64,000 bases of DNA from Methyloversatilis sp. (GTDB lineage Bacteria > Pseudomonadota > Gammaproteobacteria > Burkholderiales > Rhodocyclaceae): positions 1-64,000 of the forward strand of contig NZ_JAUYNV010000011.1 of assembly GCF_030698125.1 (NCBI RefSeq). The letters are read 5' to 3'. Both the position numbers and the translations under genes were made by a program. A model generated the notes under the pieces. That model did no database searches. It worked only from the letters and a program-made list of their open reading frames with translations, and was not told the DNA's origin. This document shows, piece after piece, positions 19,601 through 26,775 of this stretch; positions within the stretch are counted from its first letter, which is position 1, and each line of letters starts with the position of its first letter.

Positions 19601-20452
19601 ATAGTCGGGGGTGACCGCAACCGTCTTCGCGCCCTTGTAGCGGACTTCGGTGAAGAAGTGCGCGTCCGGCGTGCGCGTCTGCGGCACGTTGGAGCCCCAG
19701 GCGATGATGTAGGTCGAGTTGTACCAGTCGGCCGATTCCGGCACGTCTGTCTGTTCGCCCCAGATCTGCGGGCTGGACGGCGGCAGGTCGCAGTACCAGT
19801 CGTAGAAGCTCATGCAGACGCCGCCGATCAGGCTCAGGTAACGGCTGCCTGCGGCATAGCTCACCATCGACATCGCCGGAATCGGCGAGAAGCCGATGAT
19901 GCGGTCCGGGCCGTGCTTCTTGATGGTGTAGACGTTGGCGGCGGCGACCAGCTCGTTCACCTCGTCCCAGCTCGAGCGGACGAAGCCACCGAGGCCGCGC
20001 ACCTGCTGGTAGTCGCGGCGCTTGGCGTCGTTCTCGACGATGGAGGCCCAGGCTTCGACCGGGCCGTGCGCCAGGCGCGCTTCGCGCCAGCTCTTCAGCA
20101 GGCGGCCGCGCACCATCGGGTATTTCACGCGGTTGGCGCTGTACAGGTACCAGCTGTAGCTGGCGCCGCGCGCACAGCCGCGCGGTTCGTGGTTGGGCAT
20201 GTCCCAGCGGGTACGCGGGTAGTCGGTCTGCTGCGTTTCCCAGGTGACGATGCCGCCCTTGACGTAAATCTTCCAGGAACAGGATCCGGTGCAATTCACG
20301 CCGTGCGTGGAACGCACGATCTTGTCGTGCGCCCAGCGATCGCGGTAGGCGTCTTCCCAGCTGCGGTCTTCGCCGGTGGCGATACCGTGGTCACCCGAAA
20401 AGCTCTCCTTCGGGTTCGAGAAGTGGGTCAGGCGGTCTAGAAAGTGGCTCAT
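16658..20452 (-). CDS. narG: Respiratory nitrate reductase alpha subunit (Mo-bisMGD)
   Basis: This 1264-aa membrane-associated cytoplasmic enzyme reduces nitrate to nitrite. The FS0 cluster ligands His50, Cys54, Cys58 and Cys93 and the Mo-coordinating Asp222 (in CDLPPSSPQIWGEQTDVPES) sit at the same positions as in E. coli NarG. It has no Tat signal, as expected for the cytoplasm-facing NarG type. Length is slightly above the E. coli protein (1247 aa). It follows narK2 by 42 bp and leads narH, narJ and narI. A long antisense reading frame across it is an artefact of high-GC codon use. Confidence 0.98.
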   Translation of the reverse strand: MSHFLDRLTHFSNPKESFSGDHGIATGEDRSWEDAYRDRWAHDKIVRSTHGVNCTGSCSWKIYVKGGIVTWETQQTDYPRTRWDMPNHEPRGCARGASYSWYLYSANRVKYPMVRGRLLKSWREARLAHGPVEAWASIVENDAKRRDYQQVRGLGGFVRSSWDEVNELVAAANVYTIKKHGPDRIIGFSPIPAMSMVSYAAGSRYLSLIGGVCMSFYDWYCDLPPSSPQIWGEQTDVPESADWYNSTYIIAWGSNVPQTRTPDAHFFTEVRYKGAKTVAVTPDYSEVAKLADIWMNPKQGTDAAVAMAMGHVILKEFYFPENGERSPYFDDYVRRYTDMPMLVMLKEHTLPSGEVIMVPDRYVRASDFNGKLGQANNPEWKTVAFDDEGKVVLPHGAIGFRWGPDGRADEGQWNLEAKEARHGSDVTLKLSLLEGDTPSGETAKVGFPYFGGIVSEHFPHNTQTDVLVRTVPVQRIALGKAGEKREALVATVFDLQVANYGVARGLPGELAAKDFDDDTPYTPAWQERITGTPRAQLITVARQFAENAHKTHGKSMVIIGAAMNHWYHSDMNYRGVINMLMMCGCIGQSGGGWAHYVGQEKLRPQTGWTALAFALDWIRPPRQMNSTSFFYAHTDQWRYEKLGMEEVISPLADAKMYGGSMIDYNVRAERMGWLPSAPQLQTNPLQVVKDATAAGLDPKAYAVRGLQDGTLKMSCTDPDHPDNWPRNMFVWRSNILGSSGKGHEYFLKHLLGTSNGVQGKDLGIEEAKPTEVVWHDKAPEGKLDLLVTLDFRMSTTCLYSDIVLPTATWYEKNDLNTSDMHPFIHPLSTAVDPAWQSRSDWDIYKGFAKKFSEVCVGHLGVERELVLMPLMHDSPSELAQPFDVKDWKRGECELIPGKTAPNLVVVERDYPNVFKRFTALGPLMAKVGNGGKGIAWNTQTEVKQLGELSGLVTAEGVTCGMPKIETDIDAAEVVLMLAPETNGHVAVKAWEALGKQTGLDHTHLAIHREDEKIRFRDIQAQPRKIISSPTWSGIESETVSYNAGYTNVHEMIPWRTLTGRQQFYMDHPWMIAFGEGFSSYRPPVDLKTTAGIQGIKPNGNPEIALNFITPHQKWGIHSTYTDNLLMLTLSRGGPCVWMSEDDAKRAGIVDNDWIELFNLNGAIAARAVVSQRVNPGMVLMYHAQEKIVNTPGSEITGARGGIHNSVTRIVLKPTHMIGGYAQFSYGFNYYGTIGTNRDEFVVVRKMKRVDWLDDEAAAADTAHA

Positions 20453-20494
20453 CAGTTTTCTCCGTGTGACGTTCGGAATGGCAGCATGTGCGGG

Positions 20495-22120
20495 TCAGGG
20501 GTTCTTCACGTACGCGTCGGCGCGCAGGTAGAACCACCAGTTGAGGACCAGACAGATGGCATAGAAGGCGGCGAAGCCGTACATCGCGATTTCCGGGGTT
20601 CCGGCCTTGATCTGTTCGCCGATGACCACCGGTGCGATGAAGGCGCCGTAGGCGGCGACCGCCGAAGTCCAGCCGAGCACCGGGCCGGCCTGCTGGCGGT
20701 CGAAGATGACGCCGATGGTGCGGAAGGTCGAGCCGTTGCCGATGCCGGTGGCGGTGAACAGCACGATGAACAGGCCGATGAAGGCCGGAAAGTACTGCTC
20801 CGGCGTGGCCGAGCCGTAGGCCTGCATCATCACGTAGCCGACTGCGCCCGAGGCGACAACCATGACGGCTGAAATGACCTGGGTGACGATGGAGCCGCCG
20901 ACCTTGTCCGATATCCATCCGCCGATCGGGCGCACGGCGGCGCCAACGAAGGGGCCGATCCAGGCGTAGGTCAGTGCCGACGGCGCATTCGGGTTCTTCA
21001 GCGTGTGCTGCATGACGCCGGCGGCATCGGGTACGTGGCTGGTGCCGAAGATGACGGTGATGGCCAGCGGCAGCGCCATCGAAAAGCCGATGAAGGAGCC
21101 GAAGGTGACGATGTAGAGCGCCGTCATCGACCAGGTGTGCTTGTTCCTGAAGATGGCGAACTGTTTGTTCACGCCTTCCTTCATTTCACCGAAGGCGGCC
21201 ACCTTCATGACCAGCAGCGCCAGAATGATGTCGAGCGGAATCGCGACCCACATGCTCAGTACGCCGAGACCGGTCGGGGCGGGCAGGTAGAGCCACAGCA
21301 TGAACATCGCGGGCACGAAAGCCAGCGTGTACAGATAGGTGATCTTGGAGAACGCGACGATCGGGTTGCCGGTATTCGGCGACACCGTCTTCAGGTTGTT
21401 CATGCCGAACCAGCACAGGATGGCCAGCGGCACCAGCGACAGCACCCAGGCGAAGCCGGCGTTCTGTATCCAGGTCGGCGTGCCGGCGGCGATCTTGCCG
21501 AAGATCCAGCCGCTGTCCTTCACCAGCGTCATCGGCTCGCCTGCGAAGGCACCGAACAGGCCGACCGTCATGACCAGCGGAATGACGATCTGCATCGTCG
21601 TCACGCCGAAGTTGCCGAGGCCGGCATTCAGGCCGAGTGCCGTGCCCTGCAGCCGCTTCGGAAAGAAGGTGCTGATGTTGGACATCGAACTGGCGAAGTT
21701 GCCGCCGCCGACGCCCGACCACAGCGCCATCAGCTGGAACACCCACAGCGGCCATTCGGGGTGCTGCAGCGCAACCCCGGTGCCGACGGCCGGTGCCAGC
21801 AGCATCGCGGTGGTGAGGAAAATGGTGTTGCGGCCCCCGGCCAGCCGGATCAGGAAGGAGGCCGGGATGCGCATGGTGGCACCGGCGATGCCGGCGATGG
21901 CGGTCAGCGTGAACAGTTCGTCCTTGCTGAACGGAAAGCCCAGATTGAGCATCTGTACGGTGATGATGCCCCACATGCCCCAGACGGCGAATCCGCACAG
22001 CAGGGCCGGAACCGATATCCAGAGGTTGCGGTAGGCGATCTTCTTGCCGGTGGATTCCCAGAACTGCTCGTCCTCCGGACGCCAGTCCTCGATGGTGCCG
22101 CCGCGGGTTTTCGTGTTCAT
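20495..22120 (-). CDS. narK2: Nitrate/nitrite transporter, NarK2-type (MFS)
   Basis: This 541-aa major-facilitator protein has 12 or more spans. It has the extended N-terminus of type II NarK (RPEDEQFWESTGKKIAYRNL before the first span). Nitrate-signature glycine-rich segments are present: GVGGGNFASSMSNISTFFPKRLQGTALGLNAGLGNFG in the first half and TGIGNGSTFRTIGVIFDRQQAGPVLGW in the second. This type usually exchanges nitrate for nitrite or exports nitrite. It sits between narK1 and narG, with GAGAGGAT before the ATG. A REP-like array occupies the gap toward narK1. Confidence 0.95.
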   Translation of the reverse strand: MNTKTRGGTIEDWRPEDEQFWESTGKKIAYRNLWISVPALLCGFAVWGMWGIITVQMLNLGFPFSKDELFTLTAIAGIAGATMRIPASFLIRLAGGRNTIFLTTAMLLAPAVGTGVALQHPEWPLWVFQLMALWSGVGGGNFASSMSNISTFFPKRLQGTALGLNAGLGNFGVTTMQIVIPLVMTVGLFGAFAGEPMTLVKDSGWIFGKIAAGTPTWIQNAGFAWVLSLVPLAILCWFGMNNLKTVSPNTGNPIVAFSKITYLYTLAFVPAMFMLWLYLPAPTGLGVLSMWVAIPLDIILALLVMKVAAFGEMKEGVNKQFAIFRNKHTWSMTALYIVTFGSFIGFSMALPLAITVIFGTSHVPDAAGVMQHTLKNPNAPSALTYAWIGPFVGAAVRPIGGWISDKVGGSIVTQVISAVMVVASGAVGYVMMQAYGSATPEQYFPAFIGLFIVLFTATGIGNGSTFRTIGVIFDRQQAGPVLGWTSAVAAYGAFIAPVVIGEQIKAGTPEIAMYGFAAFYAICLVLNWWFYLRADAYVKNP

Positions 22121-22174
22121 GATGATCCTCTCGTCGGAAGTTAGGTGTCAGCCTTGCGCGCCGGCAGATTCGCC

Positions 22175-22326
22175 GCAGGTTGGGGTGAGCGCAGCGATGC
22201 CCAACAAATCAGTCCTTTGCATGGGCGGGCTCCCGCAGGTTGGGGGTGAGCGCAGCGATCCCCTGCGAATAAGTCCTGTGCATGGGCGGGCCCTCGTAGG
22301 TTGGGGTGAGCGCAGCGATGCCCAAC
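22175..22326 (+). repeat. Three-copy REP-like tandem array, period about 60 bp
   Basis: Three direct copies of a 31-bp core lie at 22175-22205, 22235-22265 and 22296-22326, between narK1 and narK2. Each starts G(C/T)AGGTTGGGGTGAG and ends in CCCAAC, and can fold as a GTTGGG..CCCAAC hairpin; copy 2 has diverged at its right end. The intervening 29-30 bp are also repeated (AATCAGTCCTTTGCATGGGCGGG type), so the unit amplified is the core plus flank. The array lies inside the probable narK1-narK2 transcript. Confidence 0.9.
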
Positions 22327-22329
22327 GAA

Positions 22330-23577
22330 TCAACTCTGCACACCGCTCGCCTCCCCCATCAGCCGCGTGCGGCGCACTTCGGTGAAATACATCCAGATCA
22401 GCGACACCCACACCACGGCGTACATCAGCATGAAGGCGCTGGAACGTATGCCGGTCAGATCGACCAGGGCGCCGAACATGATGGGCAGCACGAAGCCGCC
22501 GAGGCCGCCGGCCAGGCCGACGATGCCGCTGATGGTGCCGATGTTGGCCGGGTAGTCATCGCTGATGTACTTGAATACGCTGGCCTTGCCGAACGCCCAG
22601 GCGATGCCGAGGATGAACATCAGCGCGGTGAAGGCATACACGTTCAGGCCGATGTCGAAGGTCTTCGGACCGTCGACCGTGACGATGGTGAAGTGCGTCT
22701 GCGGATAGCTCAGCAGGAACAGGCAGATCCAGCTCACCCACAGCACCCACCAGGTGACGTTGTGCGCGCCGTACTTGTCGCTGAGCCAGCCGCCGGCCGC
22801 ACGCAGCACGCCGCCGGGCAGCGAGAAACAGGCGGCCAGCAGTGCTGCGGAGCGGATTTCCATGCCGTACTCGCCGACGTAGTACTGCACCATCCACAGG
22901 CTCAATGCGACATAGCCGCCGAACACGATGCTGTAGTACTGGCAGTACTTCATGACGCGCGGATCCTTCAGCGCCTTGAGCTGATCCATGAAACGCACAT
23001 TGCTCGGCACCAGATGCGCGGGGTCGCTGTGGCTGAACAGCCAGAAGATGACGACCGTGCCGAGCATGATGGCGGCGTAGGCCTGCGGCACCATGGTCCA
23101 GCCGAAGGCGACCAGCAAAGCCGGGGCGACGAACTTGTTGACCGCGGCGCCCGAGTTGCCGGCGCCGTAGATGCCCATTGCGAAGCCCTGCTGCCCCTTG
23201 GGAAACCAGCGAGCGACATAGGGTGTGCCGACCGAAAAGGAGCCGCCGGCCAGGCCGACGAACAGACCGATGACCAGGAAGTGCCAGTACTCAGTCGCGT
23301 AGCTCATCATCCAGATGGCCGGCACGGTGGCCGCCATCAGCAGGGTCATCACGATGCGGCCGCCGTACTTGTCGGTCCAGATGCCCAGTGGCACCCGCAC
23401 CAATGAGCCGGTCAGTACCGGTGTTGCGGTCAGCAGTCCGAACTGCGTGGCATTCAGGTCAAGCGCCTTCTTGATCGGTATGCCGATCACGCCGAACATC
23501 ATCCACACCATGAAACACACGGTGAACGCCAGGGTGCTGACGATGAGCACCGATAGCGCCTGCCCTTTCCTGGTCAT
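22330..23577 (-). CDS. narK1: Nitrate transporter, NarK1-type (MFS)
   Basis: This 415-aa transporter has 12 predicted spans and matches the shorter type I NarK, thought to be a nitrate/proton symporter. Signature glycine-rich segments are GLAGGSFSVGTPYVARWFPKGQQGFAMGIYGAGNSGAA and FGKASVFKYISDDYPANIGTISGIVGLAGGLGGF. ATG 23577 is selected because GGGAGGG lies 6-12 bases upstream and the longer reading has no hydrophobic start. A candidate FNR box lies 150 bp upstream. It is the first gene of the narK1-narK2-narGHJI block. Confidence 0.95.
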   Translation of the reverse strand: MTRKGQALSVLIVSTLAFTVCFMVWMMFGVIGIPIKKALDLNATQFGLLTATPVLTGSLVRVPLGIWTDKYGGRIVMTLLMAATVPAIWMMSYATEYWHFLVIGLFVGLAGGSFSVGTPYVARWFPKGQQGFAMGIYGAGNSGAAVNKFVAPALLVAFGWTMVPQAYAAIMLGTVVIFWLFSHSDPAHLVPSNVRFMDQLKALKDPRVMKYCQYYSIVFGGYVALSLWMVQYYVGEYGMEIRSAALLAACFSLPGGVLRAAGGWLSDKYGAHNVTWWVLWVSWICLFLLSYPQTHFTIVTVDGPKTFDIGLNVYAFTALMFILGIAWAFGKASVFKYISDDYPANIGTISGIVGLAGGLGGFVLPIMFGALVDLTGIRSSAFMLMYAVVWVSLIWMYFTEVRRTRLMGEASGVQS

Positions 23578-23728
23578 GACTGAACCCTCCCTTGTCGTTG
23601 CGACGATGGTAGGCAGTCGGTCGGGATGACAACATCCGTCCGTCGGACGTGAAGTCGATGGCAGAAGAACTATTGCCGGTATGCACCCATCGTTCCGAAG
23701 AACTACGGCGCAAAAAATACAACGGAAG

Positions 23729-23742
23729 TTGAGCAGGATCAA
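23729..23742 (-). promoter_or_regulatory. Candidate FNR box of the narK1K2GHJI operon
   Basis: TTGAG-CAGG-ATCAA matches FNR consensus at 9 of 10 fixed positions. The centre is about 158 bp before the narK1 ATG, in the narL-narK1 gap. This leaves room for NarL sites, though I could not identify convincing NarL heptamers by eye. Confidence 0.65.
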
Positions 23743-23816
23743 GCCGGCACGGGACATCCATCCTGCCGGATCGACGCGAGGGGGCGTCAGGCGACGCCCA
23801 TCGCGGCCGCCCCGGC

Positions 23817-24518
23817 TCAGGTCAGGCCGCGTTCCACGGCGATGACGGCGACCTGTACCCGCGAAGAAACGCCGAGTTTGCGCAGGATGTGCTGTACGTG
23901 AATCTTCACCGTGGTGTCGGCGATGCCCAGATCGCGGGCGATCTGCTTGTTGCTGTCGCCGCGGGCGATGCCGCGCAGGATGTCGGTTTCACGCGGCGAC
24001 AGTGCGCCATTGCCGGCCGCATACCCGGCAGCCGGCGCCTCGCTGGCTGGCGCCGGCGTCGCGGCGGCCTGGCGATAGACGGCCACCAGCTTGCCGGTCA
24101 TTTCGTTCGCGACGACGCTTTCGCCGCGCATCGCGCGGTGGATGGCACTGGCCAGTGCCTCGCCTTCCATGGTTTTCAGCAGGTAGCCGCAGGCACCTGC
24201 CCGCAGTGCGGCGGCCAGATCGTTCTCGTCCTCGCTGATCGTGAGCATCAGTATGCGTGCGTGCGGCGCGGCTTCGTGCAGCGACGGCAGCGCGTCGATG
24301 CCGCTGACGCCGGGCAGATGATTGTCGAGCAGGATGATGTCCGGTTGCAGGCTTGCGGCACGCCGCTGCGCCTCGCCCGCGTCAGCCGCATCGCCGACCA
24401 CCTGCAGTCCGGGGTCGCGCGACAGCAGCGCGGTGAGGCCGCGCCGGAACAGCGTGTGGTCATCGACCAGCAGGATGCGGATCGGTGAGCCGGCATCACG
24501 CAGTGTGCGGTCATTCAT
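23817..24518 (-). CDS. narL: Nitrate/nitrite response regulator NarL
   Basis: This 233-aa two-component regulator has a receiver domain with the acidic pocket (VDDH near residue 18), phospho-acceptor Asp65 (LLDNHLPG) and the switch Lys in GYLLKTM. A LuxR-type helix-turn-helix follows at about residues 170-230 (LSPRETDILRGIARGDSNKQIARDLGIADTTVKIHVQHILRKL). The start codon overlaps the narX stop (ATGA), so sensor and regulator are coupled. Expected targets include the narK1 promoter just downstream. Confidence 0.95.
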   Translation of the reverse strand: MNDRTLRDAGSPIRILLVDDHTLFRRGLTALLSRDPGLQVVGDAADAGEAQRRAASLQPDIILLDNHLPGVSGIDALPSLHEAAPHARILMLTISEDENDLAAALRAGACGYLLKTMEGEALASAIHRAMRGESVVANEMTGKLVAVYRQAAATPAPASEAPAAGYAAGNGALSPRETDILRGIARGDSNKQIARDLGIADTTVKIHVQHILRKLGVSSRVQVAVIAVERGLT

Positions 24519-26425
24519 GATTCAGAGGTTTCCGCGGCAGTTGCCCTCTCGAACAGCTCGGTCGAGGGTGGCAGGGTGAGCACCACGGAGGTGCCGCGCT
24601 GCGGCGTCGAGAATACCTCCACCCGGGCGCCGATGCGCTCGGCGCGCTCCGTCATGATGCGCAGCCCGACATGCGTTTCGTCTGCCGCACCATGGCCGAC
24701 ATCGAATCCGCAGCCGTCATCGCGCACCTCGAAAACCCACAACGGCTGCTGCTTCACGTCGAGCCAGACCTGGCCGGCGCGGGCGTGCTTGCGCACGTTG
24801 GAAAGGGCTTCCTGCACGATGTGCAGCACCTGGATCTGTATGTCCGGCGGCAGCGGTATGCCGTGATCGCGCATGCTGAGCGTTGCGTGGACGCCGCTCT
24901 GATGTTCGAACTTGCGCAGCGTACCGAGCAGGGCGCCCTCGATGTCTTCGGCGTTGGTGCGGGTGCGGAAGTGCAGCAGCAGTTCGCGCACATCGCCCGT
25001 GCTTTCGCGCAGACCGGCGTCCAGTTCGCCCAGGATGCGCTCCGTCTGCAGGGTATCCCGTTCGGCCAGTGCGCCGCGCATCATTTCCAGCTGCATCTTC
25101 ATGAAGGCCAGTGACTGGGCGATCGAATCGTGCAGTTCGCTGGCCAGGAAGTTGCGCTCCTGCGACACCGCGGCTTCGTTTCTCAGCGCAGTCAGGCGCA
25201 GGTTTTCCATGCCGCTGGCCAGATGGGTGGTCAGTGCCTCGAGCAGTGAGCGTGCCGAAGGTGAAAGAACGATTTCGGCATGGAAAAACAGATCGACCTC
25301 GCCCATCACCCTGTCCTTGAGACGCACCGGTACCGACACCAGCGTTTCAAAGCCGGCTTCGGCGCAGTACTGCAGGCCACCCGGCGTCATCGAACGGATC
25401 GGGATGATGCGCGCGTGCGGCGAAGCGTCGGGCACACCGCAGTGGCATTCGTTCGCCTTCAGGCAGCGCTCGCCCTCGGTCATGTAATCCGGAAGGCCCT
25501 GTGAAGCCAGCATCAGGAAACGCCGGTTCGATTCGTCCGACCAGCGCAGGCCCACTCCGTCCGCATGGAGCGCCCGTGCGACATAGCCGACGAAGCCCTG
25601 CGCCAGTTCGTCGAGCGACCGGGCGGTGGCGATCAGCGAAGTGACCTCATAAAGCGCTTCGAGGCGCTCCCGCTTCTCCTGCAGTTCCGCCGTCTTGGCA
25701 ATCACCTTGGCTTCGAGGTTTCGGTACATGGCCTGGATCTGGTCTGCCATGCCGTTGAAGCCATCGGCCAGCGTGCCGAACTCGTCATCGGTCGACCGTT
25801 CGACCCGGGCACCCAGATCGCCCGACTGGATGCGCTCTATCGCCTGCTTGAGCTGTCCGACGGGTTCCAGTACGAACAGGTAGCCGACATACAGCAGCAC
25901 GGTGGCGCCCAGAACGGCAATGGTGATTGTTGCAAGCTGCAACAGATGCAACAGTGCCGTCCAGCGTGACATGTGCGCTTCGATGCCCGATACCAGCCGG
26001 TCGATGTCTGCGTTGAAGGCCGCCGTGTCGGTGCCCAGGGATTGCAACCGGGCAGGTGGCTTGTCCAGCCAGGTGGTGCGGTATTGCTGCCAGCCGGATT
26101 CCACGCGCGCAAAACGGTCACGGACGGCGTCGTCCCACGGCACGAAAAGGGGGCGTTCCGGGTCGCCGTTGCGCAGCAGCGCGACACTGCGCTCGAATGC
26201 CTCGATGGCACCCGGCAGCGCGTCCTGTTCGTGGCGACTGACCAGGAGCGACAGCCGGTAGGCCTGCATGCGCATGCGGCCCGCCTCGTTGACCGCGGCC
26301 GCGCCACCGTCGAGTTGCCATGAAACCCACAACGTCAGCGTGACCGACAGCAGTGCCAGCAGCGCGAACGGCGCAGCCGACAGGGCGAGTTTGGCGCCGA
26401 GGCCCCGAAGTTTGCGAACGTTCAT
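24515..26425 (-). CDS. narX: Nitrate/nitrite sensor histidine kinase NarX
   Basis: This 636-aa inner-membrane sensor kinase has one membrane span near 13-36, followed directly by the P-box (AAAVNEAGRMRMQAYRL, residues 42-58) that binds nitrate. A second span is near 165-187, then HAMP and signalling helices to about 255, and a GAF-like domain with a Cys-rich CLKANECHCG loop (321-330). The HisKA_3 phosphorylation site is His432 (ASELHDSIAQ), followed by an ATPase domain with DDGCGF. Its start codon abuts an unusual terminal-inverted-repeat element. Confidence 0.95.
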   Translation of the reverse strand: MNVRKLRGLGAKLALSAAPFALLALLSVTLTLWVSWQLDGGAAAVNEAGRMRMQAYRLSLLVSRHEQDALPGAIEAFERSVALLRNGDPERPLFVPWDDAVRDRFARVESGWQQYRTTWLDKPPARLQSLGTDTAAFNADIDRLVSGIEAHMSRWTALLHLLQLATITIAVLGATVLLYVGYLFVLEPVGQLKQAIERIQSGDLGARVERSTDDEFGTLADGFNGMADQIQAMYRNLEAKVIAKTAELQEKRERLEALYEVTSLIATARSLDELAQGFVGYVARALHADGVGLRWSDESNRRFLMLASQGLPDYMTEGERCLKANECHCGVPDASPHARIIPIRSMTPGGLQYCAEAGFETLVSVPVRLKDRVMGEVDLFFHAEIVLSPSARSLLEALTTHLASGMENLRLTALRNEAAVSQERNFLASELHDSIAQSLAFMKMQLEMMRGALAERDTLQTERILGELDAGLRESTGDVRELLLHFRTRTNAEDIEGALLGTLRKFEHQSGVHATLSMRDHGIPLPPDIQIQVLHIVQEALSNVRKHARAGQVWLDVKQQPLWVFEVRDDGCGFDVGHGAADETHVGLRIMTERAERIGARVEVFSTPQRGTSVVLTLPPSTELFERATAAETSES

Positions 26426-26427
26426 TA

Positions 26428-26607
26428 ACCTGAAAACCTCAGTTGATCGACGCTCAGTGAAAGATGAGGGGCATGGTTGGCGGGGTGCTCGGCAAGGCGC
26501 GAGGACGAAGCGCTCTCACCTGGAGGGTGAAGCCCGGGAAAGACCGGAAAGTCGCGGGGGCGCAAGCCGTCATCAGTATCTCAAGCGGTCAAACAAGGTT
26601 TTCAGGT
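26428..26607. mobile_element. Putative 180-bp MITE-like or structured-RNA element upstream of narX
   Basis: The interval is bounded by a perfect 12-bp inverted repeat (ACCTGAAAACCT at 26428-26439 and AGGTTTTCAGGT at 26596-26607), with TTA directly outside each end (26425-26427 and 26608-26610), as after a 3-bp target duplication. The interior is GC-rich with several possible stems and a GGC-GCAA-GCC tetraloop hairpin near 26560-26570. It fills half of the 350-bp gap between narX and the PAS kinase and supplies the narX leader and ribosome-binding region. I saw no second copy in the window. It could be a small non-autonomous mobile element or a structured leader; no known riboswitch family is convincing. 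From 26611 to 26775 I see only the upstream region of the kinase gene. Confidence 0.45.
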
Positions 26608-26775
26608 TTAACACAGTGTAGTCAAGCGCGCGCGATGGGCATTGTTACAACGCAAGCCGGTGGCGTGCAGTCATTCGGGCAATTGCGCACGCTTGCCTGC
26701 TCTGTTCCAGTCTTTCGGCATGGCGACAGTCGGTAGTCTGCAGGTTGGCCCGATGTCCCGGCCGCAACGGAGCGG

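Noticed and set aside
16664-20440. Open frame of 1258 codons on the plus strand opposite narG
   Set aside because: It mirrors narG codons in a high-GC genome; the translation is His/Val/Arg-rich with no family motif, while narG is unmistakable.
26440-26456. FNR box upstream of narX (TTGATCGACGCTCA)
   Set aside because: Only the first half-site fits; the second half matches 1 of 5 positions, or requires a 5-bp spacer on the other strand.
26524-26580. Cyclic-di-GMP-I (GEMM) riboswitch upstream of the PAS kinase
   Set aside because: GGAAAG and GGGGGCGCAAGCC look similar at first, but the GGC/GCC P1 pairing, the GCAAAGCC core and the tetraloop receptor are missing.
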